From assembly GCA_033762735.1 (NCBI GenBank), contig JANRLJ010000040.1, positions 159,415 through 223,414 on the forward strand: DNA of 64,000 nucleotides. Direction: 5' to 3'. Source of the stretch: JANRLJ01 sp033762735 (lineage in GTDB: Bacteria; Chloroflexota; Anaerolineae; Aggregatilineales; Phototrophicaceae). The translations under genes and the position numbers were made by a program. Below, one piece after another: positions 9,271 through 18,537 of the stretch (positions are counted from its first letter, which is position 1; each line of letters begins with the position of its first letter). A model generated the notes under the pieces. The model did not search any database and was not told where the DNA came from. It worked only from the letters and a program-made list of their open reading frames with translations.

Positions 9271-9326
9271 AGGGACACGGCATGCCGTGTCCTTTCAATG
9301 CAGGGACGGCGTGGCAAGTCGTCCCT
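9271..9326. repeat. Two adjacent intergenic palindromes (GGGACACGG / GGGACG type)
   Basis: 9271-9293 reads AGGGACACGGCATGCCGTGT and continues as a near-perfect palindrome. 9302-9326 is a second inverted repeat with arms AGGGACG and CGTCCCT. The first matches the copy at 52174-52197. They lie just downstream of the protease gene and could fold in RNA as a hairpin, though no U-tract follows. Confidence 0.8.
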
Positions 9327-9372
9327 CTCAATCCGCTCCCTATCCGTTATGACGGTGAGGGTTCTTCTCATC

Positions 9373-9401
9373 TTGACGTGCCGCCCCCCCTCTACTACAA
9401 T
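9373..9401 (+). promoter_or_regulatory. Promoter of the ffh operon
   Basis: TTGACG (9373-9378) and TACAAT (9396-9401) are separated by 17 bases and lie about 32 bases before the ffh start. Both hexamers are close to the sigma-70 consensus. Confidence 0.65.
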
Positions 9402-9433
9402 TCTCCAGCTATCGTAAGGGTAACTCACACCTG

Positions 9434-10768
9434 ATGTTCGAGACACTAAGCCAACGTCTACAGGATGTTTTTGATCGCCTCGGTCGCAGCGGTAAGCTGA
9501 CCGAAGCGGATGTCAACACCGCCATGCGCGAGGTGCGTATGGCGCTGCTTGAGGCCGATGTGGCGCTGCCGGTGGTCAAGGATTTCGTCAACCGGGTGAA
9601 GGAACGCTCGGTCGGTGCGGAAGTCCATAAAAGCCTGCGACCCGGCCAGCAGGTGATTAAGATCGTCCATGAGGAACTGATCGAAACCCTGGGCGATGCG
9701 GGACGCCTGAGCTTTACCGGGAGCCAGAAGCCGCATGTGATTATGCTGGTCGGGTTGCAGGGGTCGGGCAAAACGACCACCGCCGCTAAACTGGCGATTC
9801 AACTGCGGCGTGATGGTCGTCAGCCCTTTTTCATCGCAGCGGATACCTACCGTCCGGCAGCCGTCGATCAGCTCAAGACACTCGCCAAACAGTCCAACGT
9901 GCCGATCTATGAAGAGGGCGTCAGCGCCAAACCGCCGGATATTGTCTCGCGTGGTCTGAAAGCGGCGAAGGATGCGAACGCAGCGGTCGTGATTATCGAC
10001 ACGGCGGGTCGTTTGCAGATCGACGAAACGCTGATGAGCGAGCTTGAGGAAATCAAGCGCCGTTCCAACCCGGTCGAAGTGCTGCTGGTGGCAGATGCGA
10101 TGACCGGGCAGGAAGCTGTCAACATTGCACAGGGGTTCAATACCCGCGTCGGTCTTACCGGGCTGATCCTAACCAAGATCGACGGTGATGCGCGTGGTGG
10201 TGCGGCGCTCTCCATGCGCGCGGTTACGGGCGTACCGATCAAGTTCCTGGGTACGAGCGAAAAGCTGGACGGCTTCGAGGTCTTTCACCCTGACCGTCTG
10301 GTAGATCGCATTCTGGGCATGGGCGATGTGATGTCGCTCATCGAAAAGGCCGAGCAGAGCTTCGATGAAGCCGAGGCCATGCGCCTGCAAAAGAAGCTGA
10401 TGGAGAATCAGTTCACGCTGCAGGACTTCCTGGAGCAGTTGCAGAAGATTCGCAAGATGGGGCCGATCAGCCAGATTATGGGCATGATCCCCGGTATGGA
10501 TCGGATGCGGATGCAGGGTCAGATTGACCAGCAGGACGTAGAAAAGCGGATCAAGCGCGTCGAGGCCATCATCAATTCGATGACGCCCGCCGAGCGCAAT
10601 AACCCGAAAAAGCTGAACGCCAGCCGCAAAAAGCGTATTGCTTCGGGCAGCGGTGTCGAAGTGCGGGACGTCAACGAAGTATTGAAGCAGTTCCAGCAGA
10701 TGCAGACGTTGATGAGCCAGTTTCGTAAGGGGAAATTCCCCAAAATTCCCGGTCTTCCGGGCATGTAA
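9434..10768 (+). CDS. ffh: Signal recognition particle protein Ffh (SRP54)
   Basis: A 444-residue SRP GTPase that binds signal peptides as they leave the ribosome and delivers the complex to FtsY at the membrane. The N domain is followed by the G domain with GLQGSGKTTTAAKLA (P-loop), DTAGR, the TKIDGDARGG guanine-specificity region, and then a Met-rich M domain with GMIPGMDRM and the RNA-binding segment ASRKKRIASGSG. It heads a translation-related cluster with rpsP, khpA and rimM, a conserved order in many bacteria. The SRP RNA gene is not in this window. Confidence 0.97.
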   Translation: MFETLSQRLQDVFDRLGRSGKLTEADVNTAMREVRMALLEADVALPVVKDFVNRVKERSVGAEVHKSLRPGQQVIKIVHEELIETLGDAGRLSFTGSQKPHVIMLVGLQGSGKTTTAAKLAIQLRRDGRQPFFIAADTYRPAAVDQLKTLAKQSNVPIYEEGVSAKPPDIVSRGLKAAKDANAAVVIIDTAGRLQIDETLMSELEEIKRRSNPVEVLLVADAMTGQEAVNIAQGFNTRVGLTGLILTKIDGDARGGAALSMRAVTGVPIKFLGTSEKLDGFEVFHPDRLVDRILGMGDVMSLIEKAEQSFDEAEAMRLQKKLMENQFTLQDFLEQLQKIRKMGPISQIMGMIPGMDRMRMQGQIDQQDVEKRIKRVEAIINSMTPAERNNPKKLNASRKKRIASGSGVEVRDVNEVLKQFQQMQTLMSQFRKGKFPKIPGLPGM

Positions 10769-10806
10769 CGTTCATAACAGAACCCAGAATCAGGAGAAAT
10801 TCATTC

Positions 10807-11205
10807 ATGCTTCGTATTCGTCTTCGCCGTATGGGGCTGAAGCGTCAGCCTTCTTATCGTATCGTCATCACCGACCAGCGCAATTCGCGTGACAGCGCGT
10901 ATCTGGAAGTGATCGGCCACCACAACCCCCGCACCCGCCCCAGCACCGATGTGGTGGATGAAGCCCGCGCCCTGCACTGGCTGAGCGTTGGCGCACAGCC
11001 CACCGAGGCGGTCCGGAAGCTGATGGATCGCACGGGCACCTGGGCACGTTTTGAACGTCTGCGCAAGGGTGAACCGATGGAAGCGCTGATCGCGGAAGCC
11101 GCTGCTGCCGCTGCGAATGCCGCGCCCGTCAGCCCGCGCACACGCTATCCGTCCCCCGCCGCGGGGCAGGGTCGCAAGGCCACCACAACCGAGGCGGAAG
11201 CGTAA
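10807..11205 (+). CDS. rpsP: 30S ribosomal protein S16
   Basis: The first 85 residues match S16 throughout: MLRIRLRRMGLKRQPSYRIV at the start, then the segment ending EVIGHHNPRTRP and the ALHWLSVGAQPTEAVRKL helix. At 132 residues it is longer than the usual 80-90 because of an Ala/Thr-rich tail (about 100-132) that is probably disordered. AGGAG lies about 9 bases before the ATG. It sits 38 bases after ffh and 18 bases before khpA, consistent with one operon. Confidence 0.96.
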   Translation: MLRIRLRRMGLKRQPSYRIVITDQRNSRDSAYLEVIGHHNPRTRPSTDVVDEARALHWLSVGAQPTEAVRKLMDRTGTWARFERLRKGEPMEALIAEAAAAAANAAPVSPRTRYPSPAAGQGRKATTTEAEA

Positions 11206-11223
11206 AGCGCTTTCGACATTCCT

Positions 11224-11457
11224 ATGATGGAAAAAGAGCTGGTCGAATACATCGCGCAAAACCTGGTGAACGACCCGTCGCAGGTGGAGGTACGTTCCCG
11301 CAAAACGTCCTCCGCCATCATTCTGGAACTGCATGTCGCGCGCAGTGATATGGGGCGTGTGATTGGCAGGAATGGGCGCGTCGCCAATGCCGCTCGTTCT
11401 TTGCTGCGTGTCATCGCCGCCCAGAAGAACACCCGCATCAATCTCGAAATTGATTGA
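11224..11457 (+). CDS. khpA: KH-domain RNA-binding protein KhpA
   Basis: A 77-residue single KH domain with the GRVIGRNGRVANAARSLL loop that carries the RNA-binding GxxG. It matches the YlqC/KhpA family, whose members work with KhpB in RNA metabolism and envelope growth control. Its place between rpsP and rimM is the classical position for this gene. Confidence 0.93.
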   Translation: MMEKELVEYIAQNLVNDPSQVEVRSRKTSSAIILELHVARSDMGRVIGRNGRVANAARSLLRVIAAQKNTRINLEID

Positions 11458-11470
11458 GCGACCCCATCGC

Positions 11471-12019
11471 ATGAGTTCGGCGCGTTCCAGAAACACCCCA
11501 CCCCCCTATCTGCTGCTGGGCGAGATCCTGCGACCACACGGGATTCGGGGGGAACTCCGTGTGAAGATGCTGACGGATTATCCGGAACGGATAGCCGGCC
11601 TGAAGGCCGTGTTTCTGGGCACCAGCCCGGAAGATCGCGACATCACGTCCCATGCCGTCGAGCATATGCGGATGCACCAGGACTACGGGCTGCTCAAGCT
11701 GCACGGCGTGGATGATCGTAACGAGGCCGAACTGCTCCGCAGCCTGTTGGTCATGGTCAGGATTGAAGACGCCGTACCGCTGGAAGACGACGAAATCTAC
11801 CTGTTTCAGTTGATCGGCCTTGAAGTGCGCACTGCCGATGGCGCGGTATTCGGCGAAATCACGGACGTGCTGGAAACCGGCGCGAATGACGTCTATGTCA
11901 TCGCCAGCCGCGAACATGGCGAAGTACTGCTGCCCGTCATCCCCGACACCATCGTGGAAACAAATGTAGACGAGGGCTTTGTCACCGTCAATATTCCTGA
12001 AGGCCTGCTGCCTTCCTGA
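11471..12019 (+). CDS. rimM: Ribosome maturation factor RimM
   Basis: A 182-residue protein with the N-terminal barrel (LLLGEILRPHGIRGELRVK) and the C-terminal PRC-barrel (DDEIYLFQLIGLEV through VLLPVIPDTI). The family binds S19 and helps assemble the 30S head. The frame is open further upstream, but ATG at 11471 gives a product of normal size and starts 13 bases after the khpA stop. Usual neighbours trmD and rplS do not follow; dprA comes next behind its own promoter. Confidence 0.94.
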   Translation: MSSARSRNTPPPYLLLGEILRPHGIRGELRVKMLTDYPERIAGLKAVFLGTSPEDRDITSHAVEHMRMHQDYGLLKLHGVDDRNEAELLRSLLVMVRIEDAVPLEDDEIYLFQLIGLEVRTADGAVFGEITDVLETGANDVYVIASREHGEVLLPVIPDTIVETNVDEGFVTVNIPEGLLPS

Positions 12020-12062
12020 AACGGCTTCCCCGCTTTCTCAATACTTTACCTCGCTTTCGTGC

Positions 12063-12092
12063 TTGACAAGCCAATTGCTCACTTGTTATGCT
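12063..12092 (+). promoter_or_regulatory. Promoter of dprA
   Basis: A consensus -35 TTGACA (12063-12068) and -10 TATGCT (12087-12092) are 18 bases apart. The predicted transcript start is about 33 bases before the TTG start codon. The hexamers and spacing are the same as in the aro leader promoter at 59775-59804. Confidence 0.65.
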
Positions 12093-12131
12093 GAATTTAC
12101 GCGGGGTTTCCTATATTGAGACTTTATCTTC

Positions 12132-13226
12132 TTGAGCGATCATCCCTACTGGCTGGGTTTTAGCCTCGTCCCCAACATCGGCCCAAAACGCCTTCTACGA
12201 CTGCTCCAGACCTTCGGTGATCTGAAGACCGCCTGGAACGCGACCGAGCAAGACCTGGCCTATGCCGGTCTGGATGAAACGCTGATTCACAATATTCAGC
12301 AGACACGCCGAAAGCTCGATCTGGATGCCGAACTGGGGAAGATTCAGCGCTGGAAAGCCCGCTTGCTGACCCTGTTCGATGAAGAATATCCGCCCCTTCT
12401 TAAGCAGGTGGATGATGCGCCCCCTGTCCTATATATCCGGGGAAAACTCCTTCCGTCAGATCAACTAGCGCTCGGCATCGTCGGCACACGCAAGGCCACT
12501 CAGTATGGCAAGGACGTGGCGCAGGATTTGTCCCGTCGGCTCGCACAGCACGACGTCACCATCGTCAGTGGACTGGCGCAGGGCATTGACAGTGCAGCCC
12601 ATCAGGGCGCGATCAACGGCGGTGGGCGCACGATTGCCGTTCTTGGGTGTGGCGTGGACATCATCTACCCGCGTGAACATCGCGAACTCGCCCTGCAAAT
12701 TATCGAACACGGCGCCATCGTCAGCGAATTCCCGATAGGGATGCAGCCGATTGCCAACAACTTTCCCAGGCGCAACCGTACCTTAAGTGGGATGACACTG
12801 GGCGTACTGGTGGTGGAAGCCCCGGAAGGCAGCGGTGCTCTGATTACGGCCTCGACCGCCGCCGAACAGGGACGGGAGGTTTTCGCTGTACCGGGCAACA
12901 TCTACAGTCCGATGAGCCGGGGGACAAATCATCTCATCCAGGACGGCGCGAAACTGGTGAGCCGGGTGGAAGATATTCTGGATGAGCTGCAAGTGACCTA
13001 TGCGCAGCAGCAAACGCGAACACAAACCGCCGAGGTTGTGCCGGATAACCCAACCGAAGCCCTGCTGCTGGAATATCTGCAAGCCGACCCGATTCATGTC
13101 GATGATCTGGCTCGTCTTTGCAAGCTGCCTATCACGGATGTGACCAGTACGCTGACCATCCTGGAACTGAAAGGCCTTGCACAAAATGTAGGTCTCATGC
13201 AATATAGCCGAACTTTTGACCCGTAA
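12132..13226 (+). CDS. dprA: DNA-processing protein DprA
   Basis: A 364-residue protein that in competent bacteria loads RecA on incoming single-stranded DNA. An N-terminal HhH/SAM-like segment (GFSLVPNIGPKRLLRLL) precedes the Rossmann-like core with GIVGTRKATQYG, VSGLAQGIDSAAHQGA, GCGVDIIYPREH, FPRRNRTLSG and EGSGALITASTAAEQGR. A winged-helix domain ends the protein (about 300-364). Translation appears to start at TTG; no ATG lies nearby and no strong Shine-Dalgarno is visible. DprA is also found in non-competent bacteria, so natural transformation is not proven. Confidence 0.95.
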   Translation: MSDHPYWLGFSLVPNIGPKRLLRLLQTFGDLKTAWNATEQDLAYAGLDETLIHNIQQTRRKLDLDAELGKIQRWKARLLTLFDEEYPPLLKQVDDAPPVLYIRGKLLPSDQLALGIVGTRKATQYGKDVAQDLSRRLAQHDVTIVSGLAQGIDSAAHQGAINGGGRTIAVLGCGVDIIYPREHRELALQIIEHGAIVSEFPIGMQPIANNFPRRNRTLSGMTLGVLVVEAPEGSGALITASTAAEQGREVFAVPGNIYSPMSRGTNHLIQDGAKLVSRVEDILDELQVTYAQQQTRTQTAEVVPDNPTEALLLEYLQADPIHVDDLARLCKLPITDVTSTLTILELKGLAQNVGLMQYSRTFDP

Positions 13227-13275
13227 CCCTCTAAAGAATGCACTTACAGGGCATATCAGCTAAGAGGCCGCTTTG

Positions 13276-14358
13276 ATGGATAACTACGTCGCGTTAATTA
13301 TGGCAGGGGGCGGGGGTACACGCCTGTGGCCGATGAGCCGCAAGGACAAGCCCAAGCAGCTTTTGCCTTTGATCGAAGAACACTCAATGTTCCGCACCAC
13401 AGTGGAACGGCTGCATCCGCTGTTCACGCCGCAGCAGATTTATGTTGTGACTGGCCCCCAATACGTGGAGGACATGAAGGCGGAAGCGCCGGAAATCCCG
13501 GTGGAGAACTTTATCGTCGAACCTTATGGACGGAACAGCGGCCCCGCGGTGGCGCTGGCGATGCGCATCATTCATGAGCGCCAGCCCAATGCGGTCGTCG
13601 CGATGCTCAGTGTCGATCATCATATCGCCCGCAAAGACGAATTCCGCGCTGTGCTGGCCTCCGCCTATGAGGTAGCGATGCAGGATTACACCGTTATCCT
13701 GGGTATCTCGCCGTCGTTCCCTTCAACCGGATTCGGGTATGTTCGCCAGGGGGAAAAGCTCGGTCATTTCGGCGGGCATGAGGCCTACATCGCACGCGGC
13801 TTCACGGAAAAACCCAATCTGGTCAAGGCAACCGAATTTCTGCTGTCGGGCGAATATACCTGGAATTCGGGCATGTTCATCTGGAAGTCGTCTCTGGCGG
13901 TGGGCGAATTCAAGCGCCAGCAGCCTGCCATGACCGCGCTGCTGGATCGGCTTCGACCGACGCTGAACACCCCACAGTATCAGGACACGCTGGACGACAT
14001 CTGGGAGCACTTTCCCAAAATCTCGATTGACTACGCCATTATGGAAGGTGTAGAGAAGATGGCGGTGATCCCGGTTGATTTTGGCTGGAGCGATGTGGGC
14101 ACCTGGTCATCGCTGTTTGATGTGCTCGATCTGGACGAAGCGGGCAACGCCTTTAAGGGGCAGTCGCCCGATCAGATCGTGCTGGACACCAAAAACACAC
14201 TGGTCTTCAGTGACCGCCTGGTTGCCACCATCGGCGTTGAAGACATCATCGTGGTGGATACGCCCGACGCAATTCTCATCTGCCACAAGTCCCGTTCTCA
14301 GGATGTGCGCGAAATTGTCAACGCCTTACAATCCCGAAAGAAACACGATTATCTGTAG
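13276..14358 (+). CDS. manC: Mannose-1-phosphate guanylyltransferase
   Basis: A 360-residue nucleotidyltransferase that makes GDP-mannose from mannose-1-phosphate and GTP. Signature motifs are LIMAGGGGTRLWPMSRKDKP at the N-terminus, FTEKPN, WNSGMFIWK and VPVDFGWSDVGTW (as IPVDFGWSDVG). The C-terminal isomerase domain of bifunctional ManC/AlgA is absent, so this is the short monofunctional form. A TTG directly precedes the chosen ATG; AGAGG 8 bases upstream fits the ATG. Its product would supply sugar polymers such as those made by the 29-33 kb glycosyltransferases, though that link is inference. Confidence 0.92.
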   Translation: MDNYVALIMAGGGGTRLWPMSRKDKPKQLLPLIEEHSMFRTTVERLHPLFTPQQIYVVTGPQYVEDMKAEAPEIPVENFIVEPYGRNSGPAVALAMRIIHERQPNAVVAMLSVDHHIARKDEFRAVLASAYEVAMQDYTVILGISPSFPSTGFGYVRQGEKLGHFGGHEAYIARGFTEKPNLVKATEFLLSGEYTWNSGMFIWKSSLAVGEFKRQQPAMTALLDRLRPTLNTPQYQDTLDDIWEHFPKISIDYAIMEGVEKMAVIPVDFGWSDVGTWSSLFDVLDLDEAGNAFKGQSPDQIVLDTKNTLVFSDRLVATIGVEDIIVVDTPDAILICHKSRSQDVREIVNALQSRKKHDYL

Positions 14359-14374
14359 TAGGTCAGGTTAACGC

Positions 14375-16786
14375 ATGAGTGAAGCGACACAGGCGTATTG
14401 TGTAAAGTGCAAAACCAAGCGGGATATGGTCAACGCCACACCCGTCTTTACCGCAACTGGCACACCGGCCACACGCGGAAGCTGCGCCGTCTGTGGGACG
14501 ACGCTGGTGCGGATGGGCGAAACCGCTGCCCATGCTGCCCTGCCCCGCCCCGAAGTGACGGCCAGACCGCAGCGTACCGCGAAAAAGGCCGCTGGTAAAA
14601 AGGGCGCGGCAGGCAAGAAAACCGCCAAATCCAAAACCGCGAAGAAGAAGGCGGAAGCTTCTGCACCCGCTGGTAAACTGGCACGCAAGAAGCGCGTCGG
14701 CAAACTGGTGATTGTGGAGTCTCCCGCCAAAGCGCGCACGGTGGGCAACTTTCTGGGCAACGGTTTCACCGTAACCGCCTCAAAAGGTCACATCCGCGAC
14801 CTGCTGGTAACACAGCTTTCGGTCGATGTGGAAAACGATTTCGAGCCAAAGTATCGCGTTCCGAATGATAAGCGCGATACCGTGAAGGAACTGAAGCAGC
14901 AGGTCGATGCTGCTGATGAAATCTTCCTCGCCACCGACCCCGACCGTGAAGGCGAGGCCATTGCATGGCACCTGATTGCCGCAACCGATATGGACGAGAG
15001 CCGCGTGAAGCGCGTCGTGTTCCATGAAATCACGGAACCTGCTGTCGAACATGCCTTCGCCCATCCGCGCACCATCAACATGGACTTAGTGAACGCGCAG
15101 CAGGCCCGCCGTATTCTCGACCGGTTGGTTGGTTATAACATCACCGAACTGCTGTGGGATCGTGTGCGTAACCGTCTTTCGGCTGGCCGCGTCCAGAGCA
15201 TCGCGCTGCGGCTGGTGGTAGATCGTGAACGCGAGATCGAAGCATTCGTGCCGGTCGAGTACTGGACGCTGGACGCACGGCTGCAAAAGCAGATCAAGAA
15301 CGGGACGAAGAATCTGCCCTTCCTCGCACGGCTGGTCAAGTATAAAGGCGAGGATGTGGACTTCCACAGTGAAGCCGATGTCCTGCCGCATCTCGATGTG
15401 CTGGAACGCAGCCGTTACACCGTGAGTGATGTTAAGCGCGGCACCCGTCAGCGCAAGCCATCCGCGCCATTTACGACCAGCACACTTCAGCAGGAAGCCT
15501 CGCGCCGTCTGGGGTTCAATGCCCGCCGCACGATGTCGGTTGCGCAGCAGCTTTACGAGGGTATCGATATTGGCGCAGAAGGCACGGTCGGGCTGATTAC
15601 GTACATGCGTACCGACAGCACAACCGTCTCTGAACAGGCGCAGCAGGAAGCCCGCAGCTACATCGAAAAGCGCTTCAGCAAGACGTATATGCCCACCAAA
15701 GCGCCGGAATACAAGACTAAGACCAAAGGTGCGCAGGAAGCGCATGAGGCCATCCGCCCGACCAGCGTTTTCCGCGCCCCCGCCGCGCTGGAGGCCAACC
15801 TCTCCCGCGATCAGCTCAAGCTGTACAGGCTGATCTGGGAGCGCTTCGTCGCCAGCCAGATGAGCAACGCGGTTTACGACACGCTGCGCATCGAGATTAA
15901 GGCGGGGCTGAGCGAGAAGGACACGCCCTATCTGTTCCGCGTCTCCGGCAGCACGATCAAATTCCCAGGCTTCCTCGCCCTGTATGAGGACACCCGCGAC
16001 GAAGACGCGACGGTGGACGAGGACGAGGGGCGCATCCTACCCGATATGTCCCCCGAAGAACTGCTCGATCTGATTCAGCTTTTGCCGGAGCAGCACTTCA
16101 CGCAGCCGCCGCCCCGTTACACCGAGGCCAGTCTGGTACGGATTCTGGAAGAATACGGCATTGGCCGTCCCAGCACCTACGCACCGACTGTCGCCGTGAT
16201 TCAGGATCGGGAATACGTCGAGAAGCAGGACAAGCGCCTGATCCCGACCGAGACGGGCAAGATCGTCAACGACCTGCTGGTACAGTTCTTCCCCGACGTG
16301 ATGGACTACCAGTTCACCGCGCGGATGGAAGACCAGCTTGATGAAGTGTCTGAGGGAAATGTCGAATGGCGTCCCATGCTCAAGGATTTCTATGCCCCCT
16401 TCGAGCACCAGCTTGAAAATGCCCACGAACACATGCCGCGCATAGAGCAGGAGGAACACGTCGGGCGCGACTGTCCCGTTTCCGGGCATCCGCTCGTTAT
16501 CCGCTATGGGCGCTGGGGCAAGTTCATCGGCTGTTCGGATTATCCCAACTGTACCTATACCGAGCCGTATCTGGAACGGACAGGGATCACCTGCCCGTTG
16601 TGCGGTGAGGAGCACAGCGGTGAATTGGTGGTGCGGCGTACGCGACGCGGGCGCGTGTTCTACGGCTGTTCGCGCTATCCAGAGTGCGAATACTCCGCCT
16701 GGAAGCTCCCCGGCAAGAAAAACCAGGAGCAGGGCGAAGCAGATGAAGAAGAAATGGTCGGCATCCCCAACAAATCGGCCAGCTAA
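14375..16786 (+). CDS. topA: DNA topoisomerase I with extra N-terminal zinc-ribbon-like domain
   Basis: An 803-residue type IA topoisomerase that relaxes negative supercoils. Residues 1-50 form an additional CxxC...CxxC module (YCVKCKTK and SCAVCGTT), followed by a Lys/Ala-rich linker (about 65-108). The TOPRIM domain begins at GKLVIVESPAKA and the catalytic tyrosine is Tyr410 in ITYMRTDST. Two C-terminal zinc fingers follow. The second is complete (CPLCGEE...CSRYPEC), while the first reads CPVSG, so its second Cys is replaced by Ser. The N-terminal module resembles the DUF5679 family. Confidence 0.95.
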   Translation: MSEATQAYCVKCKTKRDMVNATPVFTATGTPATRGSCAVCGTTLVRMGETAAHAALPRPEVTARPQRTAKKAAGKKGAAGKKTAKSKTAKKKAEASAPAGKLARKKRVGKLVIVESPAKARTVGNFLGNGFTVTASKGHIRDLLVTQLSVDVENDFEPKYRVPNDKRDTVKELKQQVDAADEIFLATDPDREGEAIAWHLIAATDMDESRVKRVVFHEITEPAVEHAFAHPRTINMDLVNAQQARRILDRLVGYNITELLWDRVRNRLSAGRVQSIALRLVVDREREIEAFVPVEYWTLDARLQKQIKNGTKNLPFLARLVKYKGEDVDFHSEADVLPHLDVLERSRYTVSDVKRGTRQRKPSAPFTTSTLQQEASRRLGFNARRTMSVAQQLYEGIDIGAEGTVGLITYMRTDSTTVSEQAQQEARSYIEKRFSKTYMPTKAPEYKTKTKGAQEAHEAIRPTSVFRAPAALEANLSRDQLKLYRLIWERFVASQMSNAVYDTLRIEIKAGLSEKDTPYLFRVSGSTIKFPGFLALYEDTRDEDATVDEDEGRILPDMSPEELLDLIQLLPEQHFTQPPPRYTEASLVRILEEYGIGRPSTYAPTVAVIQDREYVEKQDKRLIPTETGKIVNDLLVQFFPDVMDYQFTARMEDQLDEVSEGNVEWRPMLKDFYAPFEHQLENAHEHMPRIEQEEHVGRDCPVSGHPLVIRYGRWGKFIGCSDYPNCTYTEPYLERTGITCPLCGEEHSGELVVRRTRRGRVFYGCSRYPECEYSAWKLPGKKNQEQGEADEEEMVGIPNKSAS

Positions 16787-16999
16787 TTCCAGACAGTCAG
16801 CAGCGGGGCGAATCATTGCGTTCGCCCTGATGCGTCTGGCGTGACGATAGTACTTCCCAACCATCCTTGCAGAAACGAACCGAAACCAAACAGGTTTTGC
16901 AGTTTTCGCAAGTCCACAGTAGGATATACTCAAAAGGGACAAACTTAATCGGCACCACATTCATCGGTGATTGACGGAAGGCATGAGAAAGGCGGCATC

Positions 17000-18460
17000 A
17001 TGACCGAAGATCAGGCTGAAAAAAGAGGCAGACGCGCCCGGCAGGCCAAAGAACCGAAAGCCCCCAAAGAGTCCTCCGGCTCGCCGCTTGCAGGGTTCCG
17101 TCAGTGGCTGTCAGACAGCTACAACGGCCTGTTCAAAATCGTGATCCAGCCGCAGCTTCCCAAGCCGCGTGTGCTGGGATTCATGGTGGCATCGTTCCTG
17201 TTCGGGATGATCTGGGCATATCTGCTGGCACCGACTGTCTTTTACAACGGCGCACCGAACCAGATGAGTTCCGCACAGCAGGATCAGTATGTGCGCCTCA
17301 TCGCGGGCAGCTACCAGGCCGGGGTGTATGACGACGGCCAAACGCAGGCGCTTCTCAACCGGGTTGACGAGCCGGGAGCGCGTGTCGAGCGTTTAATCCA
17401 GCAGGAAAGCGGGCAGGTGCAGTCCAGCCTCCAGGCTATTTTGCCGCTGGCGCAGGGGGCTGAAGGTACGCCCATCGCCCGCGACGGCGGTATCGTGCGC
17501 AGCATTCTCACCTTTGTGATTGCGGTCATTGCCTTCATCATCATTGCCAACGTTGCTGCCCTGCTGTGGGGGCTGCTGATCGGCGGCTTCGTCCAGCGCG
17601 GTCTGGCACGCCTGCGGCCCAAGACGGAGGCCGATCTCGATGCCCAACGCACGATGGAGGCCATCCGCGAGCGCAAGCGCATCGAAGGCGAACTGAAGGA
17701 AAAGATGGCGCAGCAGAACGCCGCCAGCGACTTCGGCCCGCCGATGATGAACAAAATCTCGGTCTACACCAAAGGCCGCCAGTTCGACGACTCGTTCGCC
17801 ATCGAAGATGCCAACGATATGTTCCTCGGCGAATGCGGCGCGACCATCGCCAAGACCATCGGCGACACGGGCGAACTGGCTGCGGTTGAAATCTGGCTGT
17901 TTGATAAAGAAGACTTCGTGCGGACGCTCACCAAAACCTTCGTCACCGAACACGCCTTTAATGACCCGGTGAGCCGCTCGGAACTGGACGCGAAAGTCGA
18001 TAACCCCGCGACCGATCTGATCGTGTTCCGCCCAGGCGCAGTGCTGATTCTGGAAACCAATACCCTGCGCTTGCAGGCACGGGTTGAGGATATGGCCTAC
18101 GGCACGAATCCTGCGCTGCCGCCGAACAGCTATATTGAAAAGCTCACGCTCAGCCTGTCGGCCTGGGAGAAGGCGAAGATCGGAGCTTCTGCTGGTGCGC
18201 CCGCTGGTATTCCTGCTGGCGTAGGGGCGGTCCCCGCTCCCGCGACACCGGTTCCGGCCTATAATCCGCCGCCTGCCCCGGCACCGACTTACGCACCGCC
18301 GCCCACGCCAACACCGGGCTATAACCCGCCCCCGGCAGCACCGTTTGGCGGTGGCGCGACCCGTCCCGCCACACCACCACCGCCCCCGTCCTTCCCCGGA
18401 CGCAAGGACGACGACGACCCCTTCGGCGGGACAGGGGACTTTACCCCCATCGGCGGGTAA
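17000..18460 (+). CDS. Unrecognised membrane protein with Pro-rich tail
   Basis: I do not recognise this 486-residue protein. It has a basic start (about 1-35), one membrane helix near VLGFMVASFLFGMIWAYLL, an extracytoplasmic segment of about 100 residues, and a second helix (LTFVIAVIAFIIIANVAALL). A charged coiled-coil-like stretch (TMEAIRERKRIEGELKEKM) leads into a folded domain of about 170 residues and a Pro/Ala/Gly-rich tail ending in an acidic patch. The topology puts both ends in the cytoplasm. ATG at 17000 was preferred to GTG at 16967 because GAAAGGCGG precedes it. A TATACT at 16925 may be its -10. Confidence 0.75.
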   Translation: MTEDQAEKRGRRARQAKEPKAPKESSGSPLAGFRQWLSDSYNGLFKIVIQPQLPKPRVLGFMVASFLFGMIWAYLLAPTVFYNGAPNQMSSAQQDQYVRLIAGSYQAGVYDDGQTQALLNRVDEPGARVERLIQQESGQVQSSLQAILPLAQGAEGTPIARDGGIVRSILTFVIAVIAFIIIANVAALLWGLLIGGFVQRGLARLRPKTEADLDAQRTMEAIRERKRIEGELKEKMAQQNAASDFGPPMMNKISVYTKGRQFDDSFAIEDANDMFLGECGATIAKTIGDTGELAAVEIWLFDKEDFVRTLTKTFVTEHAFNDPVSRSELDAKVDNPATDLIVFRPGAVLILETNTLRLQARVEDMAYGTNPALPPNSYIEKLTLSLSAWEKAKIGASAGAPAGIPAGVGAVPAPATPVPAYNPPPAPAPTYAPPPTPTPGYNPPPAAPFGGGATRPATPPPPPSFPGRKDDDDPFGGTGDFTPIGG

Positions 18461-18483
18461 GGCACTTTCGCAACAGAATCAAA

Positions 18484-18512
18484 AACGCCCCGGTCACAGC
18501 GGGGCGTTTTTT
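18484..18512. terminator. Bidirectional rho-independent terminator
   Basis: A perfect 9-base stem (AACGCCCCG / CGGGGCGTT) with a 7-base loop has a T-run on the plus strand and an A-run on the other side. It lies between the convergent membrane-protein and greA genes and can end both transcripts. Confidence 0.9.
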
Positions 18513-18537
18513 GTTACAGACGCTTCTGCGCGAACTG

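Noticed and set aside
8073..9446. Long minus-strand open frame opposite the secreted protease
   Set aside because: Antisense to a gene with a signal peptide and intact catalytic motifs; its translation is His/Val-rich with no family pattern.
16805..16835. Hairpin GGGCGAA/TTCGCCC after topA as a terminator
   Set aside because: No T-run follows the stem.
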